In this document: piece after piece, positions 27,040 to 40,744 of the stretch
Layout: every line of letters begins with the position of its first letter
Position numbering within the stretch: the first letter of the stretch is position 1
Assembly (NCBI GenBank): GCA_028015205.1
Contig: CM051514.1
Location: forward strand, 6,882,001-6,946,000
From: Mytilisepta virgata
Lineage: Eukaryota > Mollusca > Bivalvia > Mytilida > Mytilidae
DNA: 64,000 bases
Direction: 5' to 3'
Translations under genes and position numbers: made by a program
Notes under the pieces: generated by a model
Seen by the model: the letters and a program-made list of their open reading frames with translations, nothing else
The model's database searches: none
What the model was told of the DNA's origin: nothing

Positions 27040-29640
27040 TCACCATGGCCATTCTCTAGATTTTCTTGGTAATGATTTACTGCGTCGGACTTTAGTTATT
27101 ACTATTGGTGAAGGCTCATCTTCTTGATATGGGTAAGAAAAGTCTTTAGGTTTCTGTACAAAAACAAAAATATGTTAAAAATGCATGATGGATCATAAAA
27201 ACGAAAAGATTAGCAATTTTTACCATATGGCTGAAATGACAAAAAAATCAGTATTTTCATGTATAATGTGTTGTTAATTAATAAATTTCCACGATATATC
27301 AAAAAAGAATTTTTCCGTTTAATATGATATTTTTTATATTGTTCATTTCCACATATCAAACTGCACCTGCCAATGTTGATAAAATCTTTATAACTTCAAA
27401 ACTGTATCATCTTTGTAGTGTTTATATCTAAACTGACATATACATAATAGAAATTATTCCAATCTGTTTCATAATTTATTTTGCAAGCAATTCAGAATCA
27501 TACCTGTTGTAATATAGGTCTGGGTAGTAATGACTTTGGGGGAGGAGTGTGATGAATTGCCTCATCTGAACAAAGCTCCTGATTCCATACAACTTTACTT
27601 GCTCTTTTTGGTGCTACAAGAAAAAAAGAATACAAATGCATTAATTACATGTTCTTGTCAATACGAAATTATATCACATAAATTATATATATTTGTGAAT
27701 GTTTATCTTAAATCACAAAAAAAATCAAAATAATTTTTGCCCAGTTGTTACAATTTATTAATTTACATAAATTGAAAAATTAAATATTGCTAACCATAAA
27801 GAAAAAAAAATTTGTTGTTTGATTAATAGAAACCTGGATTTCCTTTAAAATTTTTGGTTCGTCTCGCCCGCTCATTTTACATTGCCAAACTAATAAAAAA
27901 AGTTAAATGTATCTAAAAACAAAAGAAATGCAGTTTTTCTATAATTATAAACATTATAAATCAAACATAAAACATGAGTTAAAAACTTACGTGGAAAATG
28001 TTTAAAGTTGACAGGAATGTCGTTCAGGTTAACATACTTGACGGTCCTTTGTCCATTACATATTGTGTGGATTTTTGTTATAGTGTCAATCTCTTCTTCA
28101 CTCTGAAAATTAAAAAAAAACAAAAATAGATTGATATTTATGTTATTCGTGACATCATTTCAAAAAGCTTATGTTCAGTTATTTTTTAACAATATGAAAC
28201 ATTATCTTCCTTATCGAAGTTATTCAGGAGAAACAATTGATATTGTTTTCCTTCTGTCCTAAGGGCTAAATGGAGGTTATTTTATCATTCCTCCAGGATA
28301 ACTTATAACTGGCAAAGTAATTTCTTTCTCAATGAATTTTTTATCTCTGCTAAAATCTAATTCTGTGTGATGAAAAATATTAGCTCTTAAAAATACTTGA
28401 GAAATACACGCCTCTTAGGTTTTTCAAATTAAAAAATTCATAAATGTTCCACAGAACCCAGTGTCTCGCCTGCATTTGCTGTTGTCTATGTTTTCAGTGT
28501 AATAGTTGAATGTACATAAGTTTTCTCCACATGTTATTTATTGATCACGAAGAAGCTTGTGTCAAAGTTTAGTAAAAATACAGGATGGTTTAAGAAAGTA
28601 ATTAAGGTTTTAAAAAAACTTTAACCACAGAGTGAATGTAAATGTTGACCCTTCCGACGACGATGGAATATAGGATCACTAAGTCTCACTTCCTCGACAA
28701 ATTCGCAAGTTCTGGAAAAAGTCAAATTCATTATTAAAAAAAAATCAGCTTTCTTGCATCTGACACTATCAGAAAAAATATGTAAAAAAATACTGGTTTT
28801 ATCAGTTATTTGAACTTACTTACCAGCATTTTTGACCTCCTGTTTTGAGGAGGTGGCTTCACTACAGCAGTTTTATGCTTTGGCAACTGAAAAATAAAAT
28901 ATAGAAATTACTCCAATGCAACATTGATTGTAATGTTATTTTCATGAGATGACATTAAAAATTTCAAGCCATCAATTCTACAAAGTTTGACATAGTTGTT
29001 TAAAAATGAAAGAAAATAAAGGGCTTCTTAAATGTTTTCCCATTTCATTCAGTCTTTTTACAGAATTCTTAATTAAAGAATATATTTGCATATAAAAATC
29101 TATTCCTGACAAATGACTGATATATAAAAATTGTCATGTTTGACTGGAATCAGAAAGTTTTATGACAGAGTAATTCTGCAAATATCACAATATACAGGTG
29201 TATATATATACCTTATTAACAGAGTTATCAACATGTTCTCTTAAAACTTCCTTCCCCTTTCTACTGCATGTAATATTCTCAGCCTGCTTGACAGTACACT
29301 CTGCTGTGGGTTCAGCTGTAAAGAAAGAACACATCTTAATCAAAATGAAAAGCTGTTATTATCAAATCTCCCAAGTTTCTGACCTGAAACCTTACATATT
29401 GACTTTGTCACTTAAACTTGTATTATCTAAACACTATGGGTACATGTATCTCAAAACAGTATAAAGTCCTTTCTTTACAATTTATATCATTTAGAGATTT
29501 GATTTTACAAAATGTTTTCATTATACTCAAGTATTTAAACATTGCCTACCTTGCTTTTTTAGTTTTAAAACCTGTCGTTTGAATGTAAGTTTGTACGGAC
29601 AATTCATCGTCATTCTTGAATTACCACTCAGTTGTTTCAT
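27040..29640 (-). CDS. Uncharacterised basic protein, six-exon gene model
   Basis: Six phase-consistent exons with GT/AG borders: 29550-29640, 29212-29315, 28824-28886, 27991-28102, 27504-27613 and 27040-27153, predicting about 197 residues from MKQLSGNSRM to a stop after SREWPW. The protein is basic and proline-patchy (KPPPQNRRSKML, HTPPPKSLLPRP, RRSKSLPRKSREW), with one folded-looking stretch (EEEIDTITKIHTICNGQRTV). There is no signal peptide or membrane helix. I do not recognise the family. It lies 750 bp downstream of another minus-strand gene. Splice sites were read by eye; the phase agreement across five introns is the main support. Confidence 0.5.
28430..28660 (+). repeat. Dispersed repeat with GTTCCACAGAACCCAGTG core
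   Basis: Copy of the family at 39775-39850 and 40745-41190: GAACCCAGTGTCTCGCCT, GCTGTTGTCTATGTTTTCAGTG, then AGTTTAGTAAAAATACAGGATGG. It lies in an intron of the minus-strand gene. Confidence 0.6.
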
Positions 29641-30389
29641 TTTAACATTTTATACTGCATCAGGCTTTTATAGCCGTCATTGTTTATAAACATGTGTCAT
29701 CAAGGTAAATTCCAGATCATTTCAATGTCAACTCGTCCCACGAGAATATCTCAATTGCAAGAACTTCAGAAAAATCAATAAGGCGAATTAAACTATAAGC
29801 GTAATTCAAACAATAGTCATGTAATAAAGTTGTCTCAACAGACTGGAATTTTCTAGATTTATTTGTACTTTACAACTGCTTCCTTCCAGAATATATCGGA
29901 TTTTCATTTTGTCTTTCGTCAGAAATAAATTATACTTTTATTGCCTTATTTGGAAAATGAAAATTTTATAACAAAAAAACATTGCACAAAATTCAAAATA
30001 TGTTTTCAAACTTATCTTCAGTTTTAAAATAACTATATATTTTTAAAATATGGGTGAATTAGTCATGTTGGTGTGGAGCCCCTGGAGAACCACATCGTTA
30101 GAATTTATGCCGAGTTCCATATTCATTAATGTGAAGTGGTACAAAAATTTAGATTTTTCTTTTGGTTTTCTGTTTATACCAAGAACTATTTAATGCTCAA
30201 ACTGTATTATTTTTATAATTATTTTAATTTTTTTTTCTTTTTGCCTTCAGCACCACTGATAAAAATGATCTCTCGAAATGTTCATCTAATTAGAATTGTT
30301 TTTTACATTTGGTGACAGTCAAAATAGTCTCATGGTTTAATATCTAGTTTAATCATTAACACATGTAATCCTTCAATCTTGGTGAACAT
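29641..30389. other. Intergenic region between two minus-strand genes
   Basis: AT-rich, no supported feature. The region should hold the promoter of the 27040-29640 gene and the 3' UTR of the 30390-33361 gene; no clear TATA box is seen. Confidence 0.4.
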
Positions 30390-33361
30390 TTAACTAATGA
30401 GATGTTGTCTTGATATCATTTCATTTATAAGATATAACCTACCAATTGAGATTTTCCTTGTCTTGGCCTTGGCAGTTTGGTATGGGGCTGGGACAAAGGT
30501 TGCCATGCTGAAGTCATCAAGATTCGTTTCTAATAAAGTTGAGGTTACAGGTGCTGAATTCTCATCAGAAATTATTGAGGTTTCCATCGAGTTATCAAGG
30601 CACGATGATGACAGCGAGGAATCACTGTCATTTTCATCACCAAAATAGATGCCGATAATCTGGTCACATAAATCAGACTCTGTTACATCTCTGGATTGCA
30701 TTAGTGATTCTGTTGAAGACACATCGGGAGTCTTGTCATAATCATTGTTTTCTATCCAGAAAGCAGTCTTCTGCATAGCCTGATGCACTTCCAAAGGACT
30801 CTTACAAGTATCAATATCAATATCACAGGCATCTTGGATAAAACTATGTGATCGAACTTGTAATACAGGACTGTTGCTAAGTAACTGTCGTGTTGTTCGT
30901 GAGTCTCCTACAGGCTGAGATGTGTTCAAATGACAATCAGACACTGGTCGGGGTTTAGTAGAACAATCACTTTTGCTTCGCTGAAGTTTTTTAACACCTA
31001 ACTTAATGCCAGAACGAGTGCTGGGTCCTCTAAAGCTACCATTGCTGTCACTATCAGAGCGGATCAGTAAACTTGAACTGTTCATATCCATACTGGAGTT
31101 CCTTAAAGCACTGACATCACAACTTGACCTTGACAATGATTGTTTTACTTCATTGATTGATGTAGAATTTTTTTTTGCACTATTCTTTGGCTTACTAACT
31201 GCAGGTCTCCAGGGCAAAATTCTCTTTGGTGATGACTTTAATTCTGGGACTTTGATTTTGTTTTCTTTTTTCACCTCCTTCCTAACATCAGATTTACTAC
31301 TACCCCTCATTATTTTCTTGATAGATAAATCTAATTTACTCCCGGTGCGGACAAGTTTTCTTAGAGATAGATTTAACTTACTGTTACTACGTTTGACCTT
31401 CTTGGCTGGATGTCGAGATTCCTCCATTTTTCCTTGAAGTGAAGACAGATTTGAGCACCGAGAAAAAAAATCTGATTGTCCGTCATCAGAATCAGAGTCC
31501 GAATCTGAGTCAGACTCCAGCCTCCTTTGTGAACTGCTTCGTTTCCTTGAATCTAAGTCAGAATCGGAGTCACTCTGCTCATGTGGCTGATGTAAACTAT
31601 CCTCACTATCAGAATCAGATAAGTCAGACTCGCAACAAGAATCACAACTACATGCTGAGTTATTGTCACTCAGAGTACAAAAAGACGAAGAAGAATTATT
31701 ATGTGTGAATGTTAAATTTTCATATTCAGACGTATCGTTTTCCTTTCTCGATGTACATGCTTCATCTGATAATTTATCATCTTCGGGTGAAGCTATAGGT
31801 GCACGACCACAAGGTACAGGATCCCTACCCCTCATAACGTCACTAAAACTACTTGTACTTCCAAAACTACTCAAACTACTCGTGGACGATATCTGGGTAC
31901 AGTCTATACCGCTATCAACTGAAACTAAAGTGTCCAAACTAGAAATGCTACTCCTGGAAGAACTGTTTAATTCTTTATCATGACTACTCTTCAATAAAAT
32001 GAAATCCGTATCTATATGCTTAGAAGTAATTTTGAAAGGGGGCATCTCCTCAGAAGAAACATTCTCTAACGATTTTGTTTTCTTACTTTTATGGAATCCT
32101 GGAATAAAAAGTATGGTGCGTGTTTTGGAGGATTTCTTCATTTTCTTGTCTTCTTCATTTACGAAGACCTCGTCCTCTTCTTCTGTGCTGATTCTTCTGA
32201 AAAACACAAATGAAATATTTTAAATTTTAATTACATGTACATAACTTCCTGTTTTATAAGTTTTCTGAAAATATAATCTTGCATATCTATGAAAAATATT
32301 AATCCAGTCAATATTACAGTGTTCTACAAAACCAATGAGATGAGATGGATAATTCTAGCATAAAATGTAGAAATTATAACCAGATGAAAAAAAAACTCAC
32401 AAACATCGAATCTTTCTAAATTTATGGCATGTCCTGTTTCATAAGGATGACCTGAACAAAAATCCAGAAATACAAGATTTGTTATTTACAAATCACAGGG
32501 CTATTTACTGATTATTATCTTAGCAATTAAGATCACTTGGCCACTTTTCAGGGGTTCACTACAGGAAACTTTACAGTTTTTCCATTTTAAATACAACAAT
32601 GTTTTTAAATTGTAAAATCTGTTCAATTTAAAGAAAATAAAAATAATTTTATGTTAATTAAATAAATTAAATTTGTGTTTTTTGAAGATTTTTATAATAA
32701 TTCCCCTAAATGTTCCCCAAACAGAACAAAATTATAGACCACACAAAAGATGACAAAGCCCTTGTTGTGACCCTGAGGCCATACAACTCTTCCTTTAATA
32801 AGATAAGAGGCTTATTGATTAAATAAAATCAATGTTTTTGTACAGTAAACCAGACAGTGTTTTATCTCCTCTACAGCTGATCTCCCTATTGATTTTTCAT
32901 TACATGAGCATTCTAATGAATTTAAACATATGAAAACAGTTGAAAAATATAAATAAAAACCTTAAAAGGTAATTAAAAAATTAATCCATTTACCAACTAG
33001 TAAATAAAAAACGATCTTATTATTTCCATATCAAACTGTATGTCATCAATTAAAATTTGGACAGATTCCACCATTTTGATATTTCAAATATTCAAAATTT
33101 TTGACATGTCAGGTTTTGTGCAGTATGTTTATATACTCTTAAAATAAATCATTAATGCTAATAGTAACTTGGTGTAAAAATGTTCCCCCATTTCAAGCTA
33201 ATGGAGCACAAGGAGTCTATATGACAAAACTGTCTTTAGTACCATAAAAATGAAGACATATACCTTAGACATATTTTTGTACCATACAAAAAAGTTAGCT
33301 TAGTTTAAAATGCTGATTTTTTTTACCTGGTTTTCGTATTGTTATCCTCACTGTCTGTCAT
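30390..33361 (-). CDS. Uncharacterised serine-rich protein, two coding exons
   Basis: Exon 1 33327-33361 (MTDSEDNNTKT and two bases) joins exon 2 30390-32196 through an AG|A codon, GT...AG borders and a 1,130-bp intron, giving about 613 residues. The open frame begins earlier at 32207, but that ATG lies in the intron. The protein is mostly disordered: a basic N-terminus (KKMKKSSKTR), Ser tracts, acidic Ser/Asp runs (SDSDSEDS, ESDSDSDSDSDD), and a repeated amphipathic basic motif (SKLNLSLRKLVR, SKLDLSIKKIMR) that looks functional. A better conserved-looking helix (SPLEVHQAMQKTAFWIEN) lies near residue 480. No catalytic motif. I do not recognise it; a nuclear or cytoskeletal scaffold would fit, without proof. 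Confidence 0.65.
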
Positions 33362-34739
33362 GGTGTTATTAAAACAAGTCAATCCCTTAAAAACTTAATA
33401 CACCTCATCTTGCAGGAAATACGTTAACATACCTGAGACAGGTGACACTTTGATGTACAATAAACTATAATTAACCTGACAAGTAATTCTCTTCTTATTC
33501 AATGAATTAATTTATTAATTTCATAAGAATTCTACTTTTAACAAAAATATTATTTTTCTTAATTATCAATGTTATCCCAGTTGAACATAAAACATAAGTT
33601 TATCTGATTTACATTACATAAACCTATCTTTGTAATTAAATCTCAATGATAAATGTCACTTGTCTATTATAAATTTAAAATATTTCTTTAAGAGGTGTGA
33701 ATTGCTTAAGATATCAATCAAATGAATTCTCATGTGAATTCAATTTTCTAATATTTAACAAAAAAATTCTCACCTGAATTTATCTGTCAGAAAATTCTTT
33801 TTTCAGTTATTTAAAAAAATTTCCAAGATCAAATGCATTTGTAAAGAACTGAGTTATTCCCCTTTAGAGTAAGTGTTTCTGCAGTTTTAACAGGGTTTTA
33901 TAAACTGTCTCTAACTAACAATCTACATTACTATATTATAACACATTTTGTCAAGTTTTACTCAAACACAGTCTCGAACCTGATAATTACTTCAATTACT
34001 CCATAACACTTCCCCTTTTCTCACAACAAACTTCTGACAGCTTGGGTGCTCAACTCAAATTTAACAAGATAAACACAAATATCAATGGAGGCTTGATGAA
34101 TGAATTAAATCAAGGATAATTAAAAGCTGTTCTTTAATTAGAACAGGTGATTAACTCAACAGGTATTAAACAATTTTAATTTTGACAAATATTATATTCC
34201 AATAAATTTAAGAAGTGTGACCACTTGAAAAGAAAATACATTAACCAGACACCCAACAGGTGAGAAAATCTCTTTTGTACTTGAAGAGTAAAATTACATA
34301 AATTAATTTCATTAAAAGATGCATGCAAGAAATATAAAGCATTAAAAGAGTTTAAATCACATTTTTGAAGCACTAAACCTGAATTATTTAAACATTATTA
34401 AAAATGAAAAAAAAGTATAAATGTTGGCGAAACAGCTTATACAATAGAATATGAGTAAAATAAACGGAAAAGGTGAGCTGTTAAAAGGGGCTTAGAACAA
34501 ATTTAATGTACAAAAGATGAAAGTTGAACAAAACCAAATATAAAATCATAAAAAAACAACAAAAGTTAAAAGTGAAATTTCCCAAAGTTTCAGTAAATAT
34601 GCCCTTGGTCACAAGCAGGAAAAAATAAAAGATGTTGACTCCTAGAAAGACACACTGCTACCTGACCTATTTCTCTTGTCAACCAAAGTCTTGCAAAGAT
34701 GCCATCCCTTAATTTCAGTTTCTTAGACTTAGGTACATC
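33362..34739. other. Upstream region of the serine-rich gene
   Basis: AT-rich sequence. Any 5' UTR exons and promoter should be here, but I see no strong signal. Confidence 0.35.
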
Positions 34740-35440
34740 AGTAGTAATGAAAGCAGTGTATCAAGATGTCCACCATCTTCTGCAGGAGGTTATCTCCAAA
34801 CAGTCAGGGACAGGGCTTTTGATTCTATCTCCAATGTCACCAGACCTAATGCTTTAAAGTCTGGCCTGAACAGCAAACATGTGCCCCTGGTCTTTTTTAA
34901 CAATGTTGCCATCCGTAACATCCTTATGAACAACTTAAAAAATAAAGTTATGAAAGATCCGTTTATGATCGAAATTATTTCGACTGTTCCCATCACAGCT
35001 TATCGTAAGGGTATAAGTCTCAAAAATCACTAAATCAGTAGCTCCATTAGGTCCAACACTTCCACAGACAAAATTAAAAAGGTCCAGATGTGTGACATGC
35101 CCTTTTACTATGGAGACTAATGGGATCTGACAACAAATACACCATTCAAAATATGCTTTATGTACAGATCAAAATGGGTTTATATGTACAGATCAATATG
35201 TACGAATTGTGATGAGGTATATATCAGAGGGACATGTCGTTGTCTCTTGTGACCACTTTGCGAAAAACTTATGTTTGATAAAGAATTGGATAAAAAGCCC
35301 AGTTGACAATCACTTCTGATTCCCTGGTCACAGCACGTTGGACATCCGGCGAACTGTTTTAAAAACAGTTCACGGGGAAAGGAAATACAGACGCCTTGGG
35401 CAAAAAATACATTCCAGTGCTGTTGCATCAATGTGTATAA
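34740..35440 (+). pseudogene. Penelope-like or related retroelement C-terminal fragment
   Basis: Reading + with stops and shifts: VPLVFFNNVAIRNILMNNLK (about 34876-34935), then TVPITAYRKGISLKNH, resembling the linker after a reverse transcriptase, then TNCDEVYIRGTCRCLL (about 35202-35249), which resembles the YIG part of a GIY-YIG nuclease, and a Q-H-V-G-H block. Highly decayed. The family assignment is tentative. Confidence 0.35.
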
Positions 35441-35704
35441 TTCTTAATTTCAGTTTTCTACAAGGTATACACTCTACCTTCCATTTTGCAGTCTATCTAC
35501 CTTATACATGGTACTTTTTCCCTCTAAGATGAATGTCAAATAAAATTTCTTCTTGTTTACTTTTTATGTACGCACTCAGTTTTTCAATGTGTTTCTAAGA
35601 GTAAACATCTTTAGTTTTTCCTGCCTGTGTTCAAGGCCATATTGGCTGAAACATTATTCATGATTTTGCATTTGGCTTTGATCGCCTTGTGTATTATGTA
35701 CATT

Positions 35705-35817
35705 TACAGTATTTTCCTGCCTATAGGTCGAGACTTTTTTACTTAAAAATGACCATTTTACCATTATAAGTCTATGGAGAAAGTATTACTTAGACCTATA
35801 GTCCAGAAAATACAGTA
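35705..35817. mobile_element. 113-bp MITE with TA ends
   Basis: TACAGTATTTTCCTGCCTATAGGTC at the left is mirrored by GACCTATAGTCCAGAAAATACAGTA at the right. TA at both ends is probably the target duplication, as in Tc1/mariner-type elements. A 130-bp relative lies at 50847-50976. Confidence 0.7.
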
Positions 35818-38800
35818 AGTCATTCTATGCCCCTTTCAACAGCACACCCATTTAGCCTAGAAAATTAATTCTTGAGGTATAGAACATAAGATTGACTATA
35901 TATTGCTCATTTGACTTACTACTAATCTTTTTCTTATTTTTCAAAGGGAGACCAATGAAAAAAAAGCTAATATGCATTACATTGTACAATCTTATTTTCA
36001 AAAAATAATTTGTGAATGTGGTTAGGAGGAAAAAATCAAAAGATTTAGTTTTTTTGTAGAAATTTTTCGAACATATCCAACACTGTATCAAGATATTACA
36101 GACTAGATATCCAATATCCCTTCATATCAAGATTCATTAAATCTGATCTTCAGTTTTAAGGAAATATACATAACACTTTTGGATCAGAAATAATCAATCA
36201 ATGTTTCTTGTTTGTTAGATGTCATTCATGAAATTTAAATTAAATATTAATTCATTTACCCAGTGAAACTAGATATATCTGTATAATTTTAAATTACTTA
36301 GCACTCAAGAAAATTGAAGTTAGATAAATGTTATTAGGCAAAAATCTTTGAAATCTCAGTTACACAAATAAGTTATATAAAACCACAAAATAGAAATATG
36401 AAATTTAATCACAGAACTAATATAGTAAACATGCATACCTTTCCATGAAAATGTAAACATTAAATAAAAACACAACTATAATATTATCCTCTTTAAAAAT
36501 ATAAAATACAAACATGTTTTTTTCTTAAAAGGTTTTTCAATAATGACCTTAATGCACTAACCATCTGCATATTAACTGATTACATCACAATGGACCAGCA
36601 TGGAACAACATACCTGAGGGATAATTGTGTAACTGATAAATATTTTACAAAAGGACTGACCTAATACTTGTAATAATAATCATTATATCTGTAAGACATC
36701 AATTTATTTTATAAATTACCATGGAAATTGCCATTTAAAGCTCTTTTATGTTTTTAGACCCCTCAATTTACCAAAGATTAAATTGTTGTATGTAATGTAC
36801 AAAAAATAATATAATAAATAAAAATAATGATCCATTTGTAATAATACATTCAAAGATATGCTTGCTTATATTTTGTCATCGCAGCTGCATTGTTACCATG
36901 CTTACACAATTGTTAACATCTACAGAAACAAACTATAAAAAAATTTGAATTCCCAAGAAGAACCTTTTCTTTCAAAAAACATTCCTCATAAGCCCTTGAA
37001 ATTGTTTGAAAATATTATATTTGGCCAAAATCTCCATTTTCTGAAACATCCTAAACTCCAAACTTTTACCACCAACCCTAAAAAATTTCGTAATATTCTG
37101 CCAAAAAATGTTTTTCTCCCAATTATCATTAACAGATATGCAAAAAAAAAAATAAGACTGAGATAAATTCTGCTGAATGTAACCATCAGAAAGTGTAGAA
37201 TCGGCAAAAATTTTGTGAAATTATAATTAATTGAATATGAAAAACAGAAGTCTTTAGTGATATCTGTTGGAATTACCTAAATGTACTTTTTAATATTCTG
37301 GACTCCCTCTCCCCTAAAAAAAGTAAAAAGGTAATTTCAAAGGTGCGTGGACGTTTCTGCAATTTTTTTTTTTCAAGGCGGACGTTTCAGTTTTTATTAT
37401 GAAGTATATATTGTGATACCTACGGCATTTGGGACATTTTTTTATGAAGTGTTACCTAGGACACTTTTTGGTGAGCTTGTGTATGTTTAGGCAAAAGAAG
37501 CCATACAAATATGAGTAAAGTTTTAAACTATAAAAAATAACAGCCAAAAATGCAGTTAATTAATATAATTACTATCAGTTTTGAGAAAATTTTAGTTAGA
37601 ATAATCCATTCCTGTAACTATCTATTTTTTAAATATCAAGTGGATTGAAAAATAATAATTAAAATCACAAATTTAAAATAATTATTTTCAATTTGAGTTC
37701 AAAAATTTTAATTAAAAGAATAAGCAAAATAATATAAAAAATATAAAAAAATTAAATACATTACATTACAATTACTAATTTTGTTTATAGATGTTTAGAT
37801 TATTTATTTGAAAATATATAAAATACGGCCAAAATGTCCTAGGCTGAAATGTCCTAGTCCGAAACGTCCTACATTCAATTTCAAACCTATCTTCCCATTT
37901 TAAAGTTTGGAGACAAGATCTAGACATTTGTTTTATTTTGAACTTGCATTAACTGAGGTTTATAGACATTAAACTAAGTGAAATATTAAAAATTTTGTCG
38001 TAATATAATAAAATATTTTCCTACCAAAATTATAATGCTGTTACTATGATGACTCTTAATTACAAAACATCCACATGAAACACAGTCTAATCCTTAAATG
38101 GTATTTTCCCTAATTATTGATAAATTATAAAAACATCAAAGAACTTCCCAAATAAATTGTCAAAATAGGTAAATCACAGTAATTCTAAATATTTGATGAC
38201 TTTTAATAGCAGCAGGTGACATCCTGTCTACCTGAGGTGTGAACAGGTGTACAAAGCATGTCAGATAATAAACAAAGCTGTTATAATCACTTAATTAAAG
38301 GTGTAAATAATAATTTAGTAATTTAATATGTATACTTAATTTTTGTGCAACAAATTACCAAATGTGAAAATATAATCTATTTAATATGACATTTTAAAAA
38401 TTATCTGTATTAAAAATCCTGATATAAAAGAGTTTAAAGTTAGAAGGCTGTGACATTGAGATGTATTTTTTGAGTGCATAATAATATGTTTCATAGAGGA
38501 AATGTCATTAGAGCCTCAGAGATCTATTTGACATCTTACAAATTCAAACACTAGAATTATCTGATCAGGTGAGTCAAATAATAATTGCCAATTCATAGTT
38601 TTTTGCAATATTTTACTTTTCACCTGGAGCAAATATTTTAATTGAAATTTCAGAAAATAGTTCATTTTATTTCATTTTGTTATTAGTCATGTTAGTAAAT
38701 ATTGGTTTGCCATGTTCGCAGTCAGCAATGATTTTGCAAACTGGGTAAAAAAACAGGAAATGCTTTACCAGAAGCCAAATGAATATGTATAATGAAGAAA

Positions 38801-38990
38801 ATTTGTAAAATTATGTAGAGTGAGTAAAATTTTTCAGTCTAAATCTAAACCTATTAATCCATACTGATTTTTCTCTTCTGTAACTTCAGTAATTTTGGTG
38901 GTGAAAAAATCCTTTTATTAACACACTCTCCAATGAAAGGAGAAATAATGTCATGGGTTTGTCTCTCACAGGCAGGTTCTGAAGACATAA
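35818..38990. other. AT-rich non-coding stretch
   Basis: No supported gene, RNA or repeat beyond low-complexity A/T tracts. Confidence 0.4.
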
Positions 38991-38999
38991 ACTCAATCA

Positions 39000-39430
39000 T
39001 TGTCGAGGCTTGTTTATGATCATAAGATAGTATCCAGAAGTAAATTTTGTAAAATAAAAATTCCAGTTTTTCTGTATATTACTTATAAATGGACTTAGTT
39101 TTTCTGCCAGGAAACATTACATTCATTCTGTGGTTAAAGTTTTTAAAATTTTAATAACTTTCTTAAACTATCCTGGATTTGTACCAAACTTGGACAGAAG
39201 CTTGTTTATGATCATAATATAGTATCCAGAAGTAAATTTAGTAAAAAAAAAAAAATTTTCCGTATTTTACTTATAAATGGACTTAGTTTTTCTGCCAGGA
39301 AACATTACATTCACTCTGTGGTTAAAGTTTTTAAAATTTTAATAACTTTCTTAAACTATCCAGGAATTTTACCAAATTTGGACAGAAGCTTGTTTATGAT
39401 ATAAAGATTGTATCCAATAATACATTTTTA
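39000..39430 (-). repeat. Two tandem copies of a ~190-bp repeat
   Basis: Units share TTGTTTATGATCATAAKATAGTATCC, AAATGGACTTAGTTTTTCTGCC and AGGAAACATTACATTC, with TCTGTGGTTAAAG. The same units occur reversed at 40830-41180, in the family that has the GGGTTCCGCGGAACCC head. Confidence 0.6.
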
Positions 39431-39774
39431 ATTTATATTCATATTTATGTCACCTGGCCTTAAACATCTTATTCTAATTCACTCTAAATGTAGTTTATGA
39501 GAAAAAAATGCAAATTTCCTATAACCCACAATTTTCTTATTTGTACATACATTTGTATATTCTACTTTTTTAATTAAAGGCTAGATCATTAAGCACTTTA
39601 AAATTTGTCTTCTTTAACATTTGTTCATTCAATAAATTTATGTTTCTACTCATTTATAAATCTATATATATATATAATTGCATACTATATTAATTTTTTA
39701 CAACAAAATCTTTTTTCATACATTTCAAATGTTTTATTTCATTAACTGCAAATCTATTATGTGCATTCACCTAT

Positions 39775-39850
39775 CACACTGAAAATATAGACAACATCAA
39801 AAGTAGGCGAGACACTGGGTTCCGCGGAACCCTTACGAATTTTTTTTTAA
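39775..39850 (-). repeat. Repeat head with 16-bp palindrome GGGTTCCGCGGAACCC
   Basis: Perfect palindrome at about 39818-39833 within the reversed family head; the inverted partner is at 40757-40830, so the pair forms an approximately 1-kb inverted-repeat block around a LINE remnant. Confidence 0.6.
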
Positions 39851-39984
39851 TCATTACTACTTTTTGGTGTTTTGTCGACATTAAGCATCTGTTAATTAGG
39901 AATTAAACTTCCTCTATGCAAAAATTTAAGCAAGTATAAATTAAAATTTTCCTAAAAAACTGGTTTAAAAAGAAACTTTATTGA

Positions 39985-40670
39985 TACATGGGATAAAATT
40001 CAAGACTCATATTTGCAGGATAAAGGAAAACTAAGTACCTATTTTAAATTCCAGTCCTCTTTCACGGTTGAAAGTTATTTATTTACAAAAAATTTTGAAA
40101 AACAGCGCACCCTGGCAAGGTTTAGACTCAGTAATCACGTCCTGAGGGTTGAAACTGGCAGTCATGAACACAGGATAAACTTGTCTGGCAAAAATGAAAT
40201 TATTCCAAGATGTGAAAGACTCTGCCAGAATTGTCACAACAGTAACTCTGTAGAGGATGAATTGCATTTCCTTCTCAAATGTCCAATATACAACACTAAT
40301 ACAATTGTTTTTATGGATTAACTTTTTTCAAGATACCCTAACTAAAGGTCATTAGAATTATATGATTTATTTATACGGATGATGGTAAATGATGATGTAA
40401 ATTTTATTTCATCACTGTGTGATTATATAGATTTAAACTATGATATAAGGAAAAAGTATAATACTGATAAAACAAATTGAGTTATCTCCCTTAGTCCAGC
40501 TTCTCTCCCCAACACTCTTTTGTCATATTATTTAATTCAATTTATATTGTCTAATCATCTCCAACGTTTGATTGTTTTTTTCTTTCTCTTTATACTGTTT
40601 TATTGTAATTCAAATGCCCTTTCAGGGCCCATTGATATGGAAATAAAATATTTGAATTTGAATATTTGTT
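39985..40670 (+). pseudogene. LINE C-terminal fragment and 3' end
   Basis: ORF 40013-40321 gives LARFRLSNHVLRVETGSH and a C-x2-C...HFLLKC knuckle, the usual C-terminus of a mollusc LINE family. The 3' end is TGCCCTTTCAGGGCCCATTGATATGGAAATAAAATATTTGAATTTG, with a hairpin then an A/T-rich tail. The same 3' end is seen reversed at 47330. Confidence 0.6.
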
Positions 40671-40744
40671 AATATACAATAAGGTTTGTTGGTATATATA
40701 ACTAAATTCAATTCAATGATTTATTGAAGTCTTATCATTCATCA

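Noticed and set aside
28650..28705. Possible extra exon on the minus strand (EEVRLSDPIFHRRRK)
   Set aside because: The only open frame needs phase 1 at entry, but the flanking exons are phase 0 and splice directly; its 3' part is dispersed-repeat sequence.
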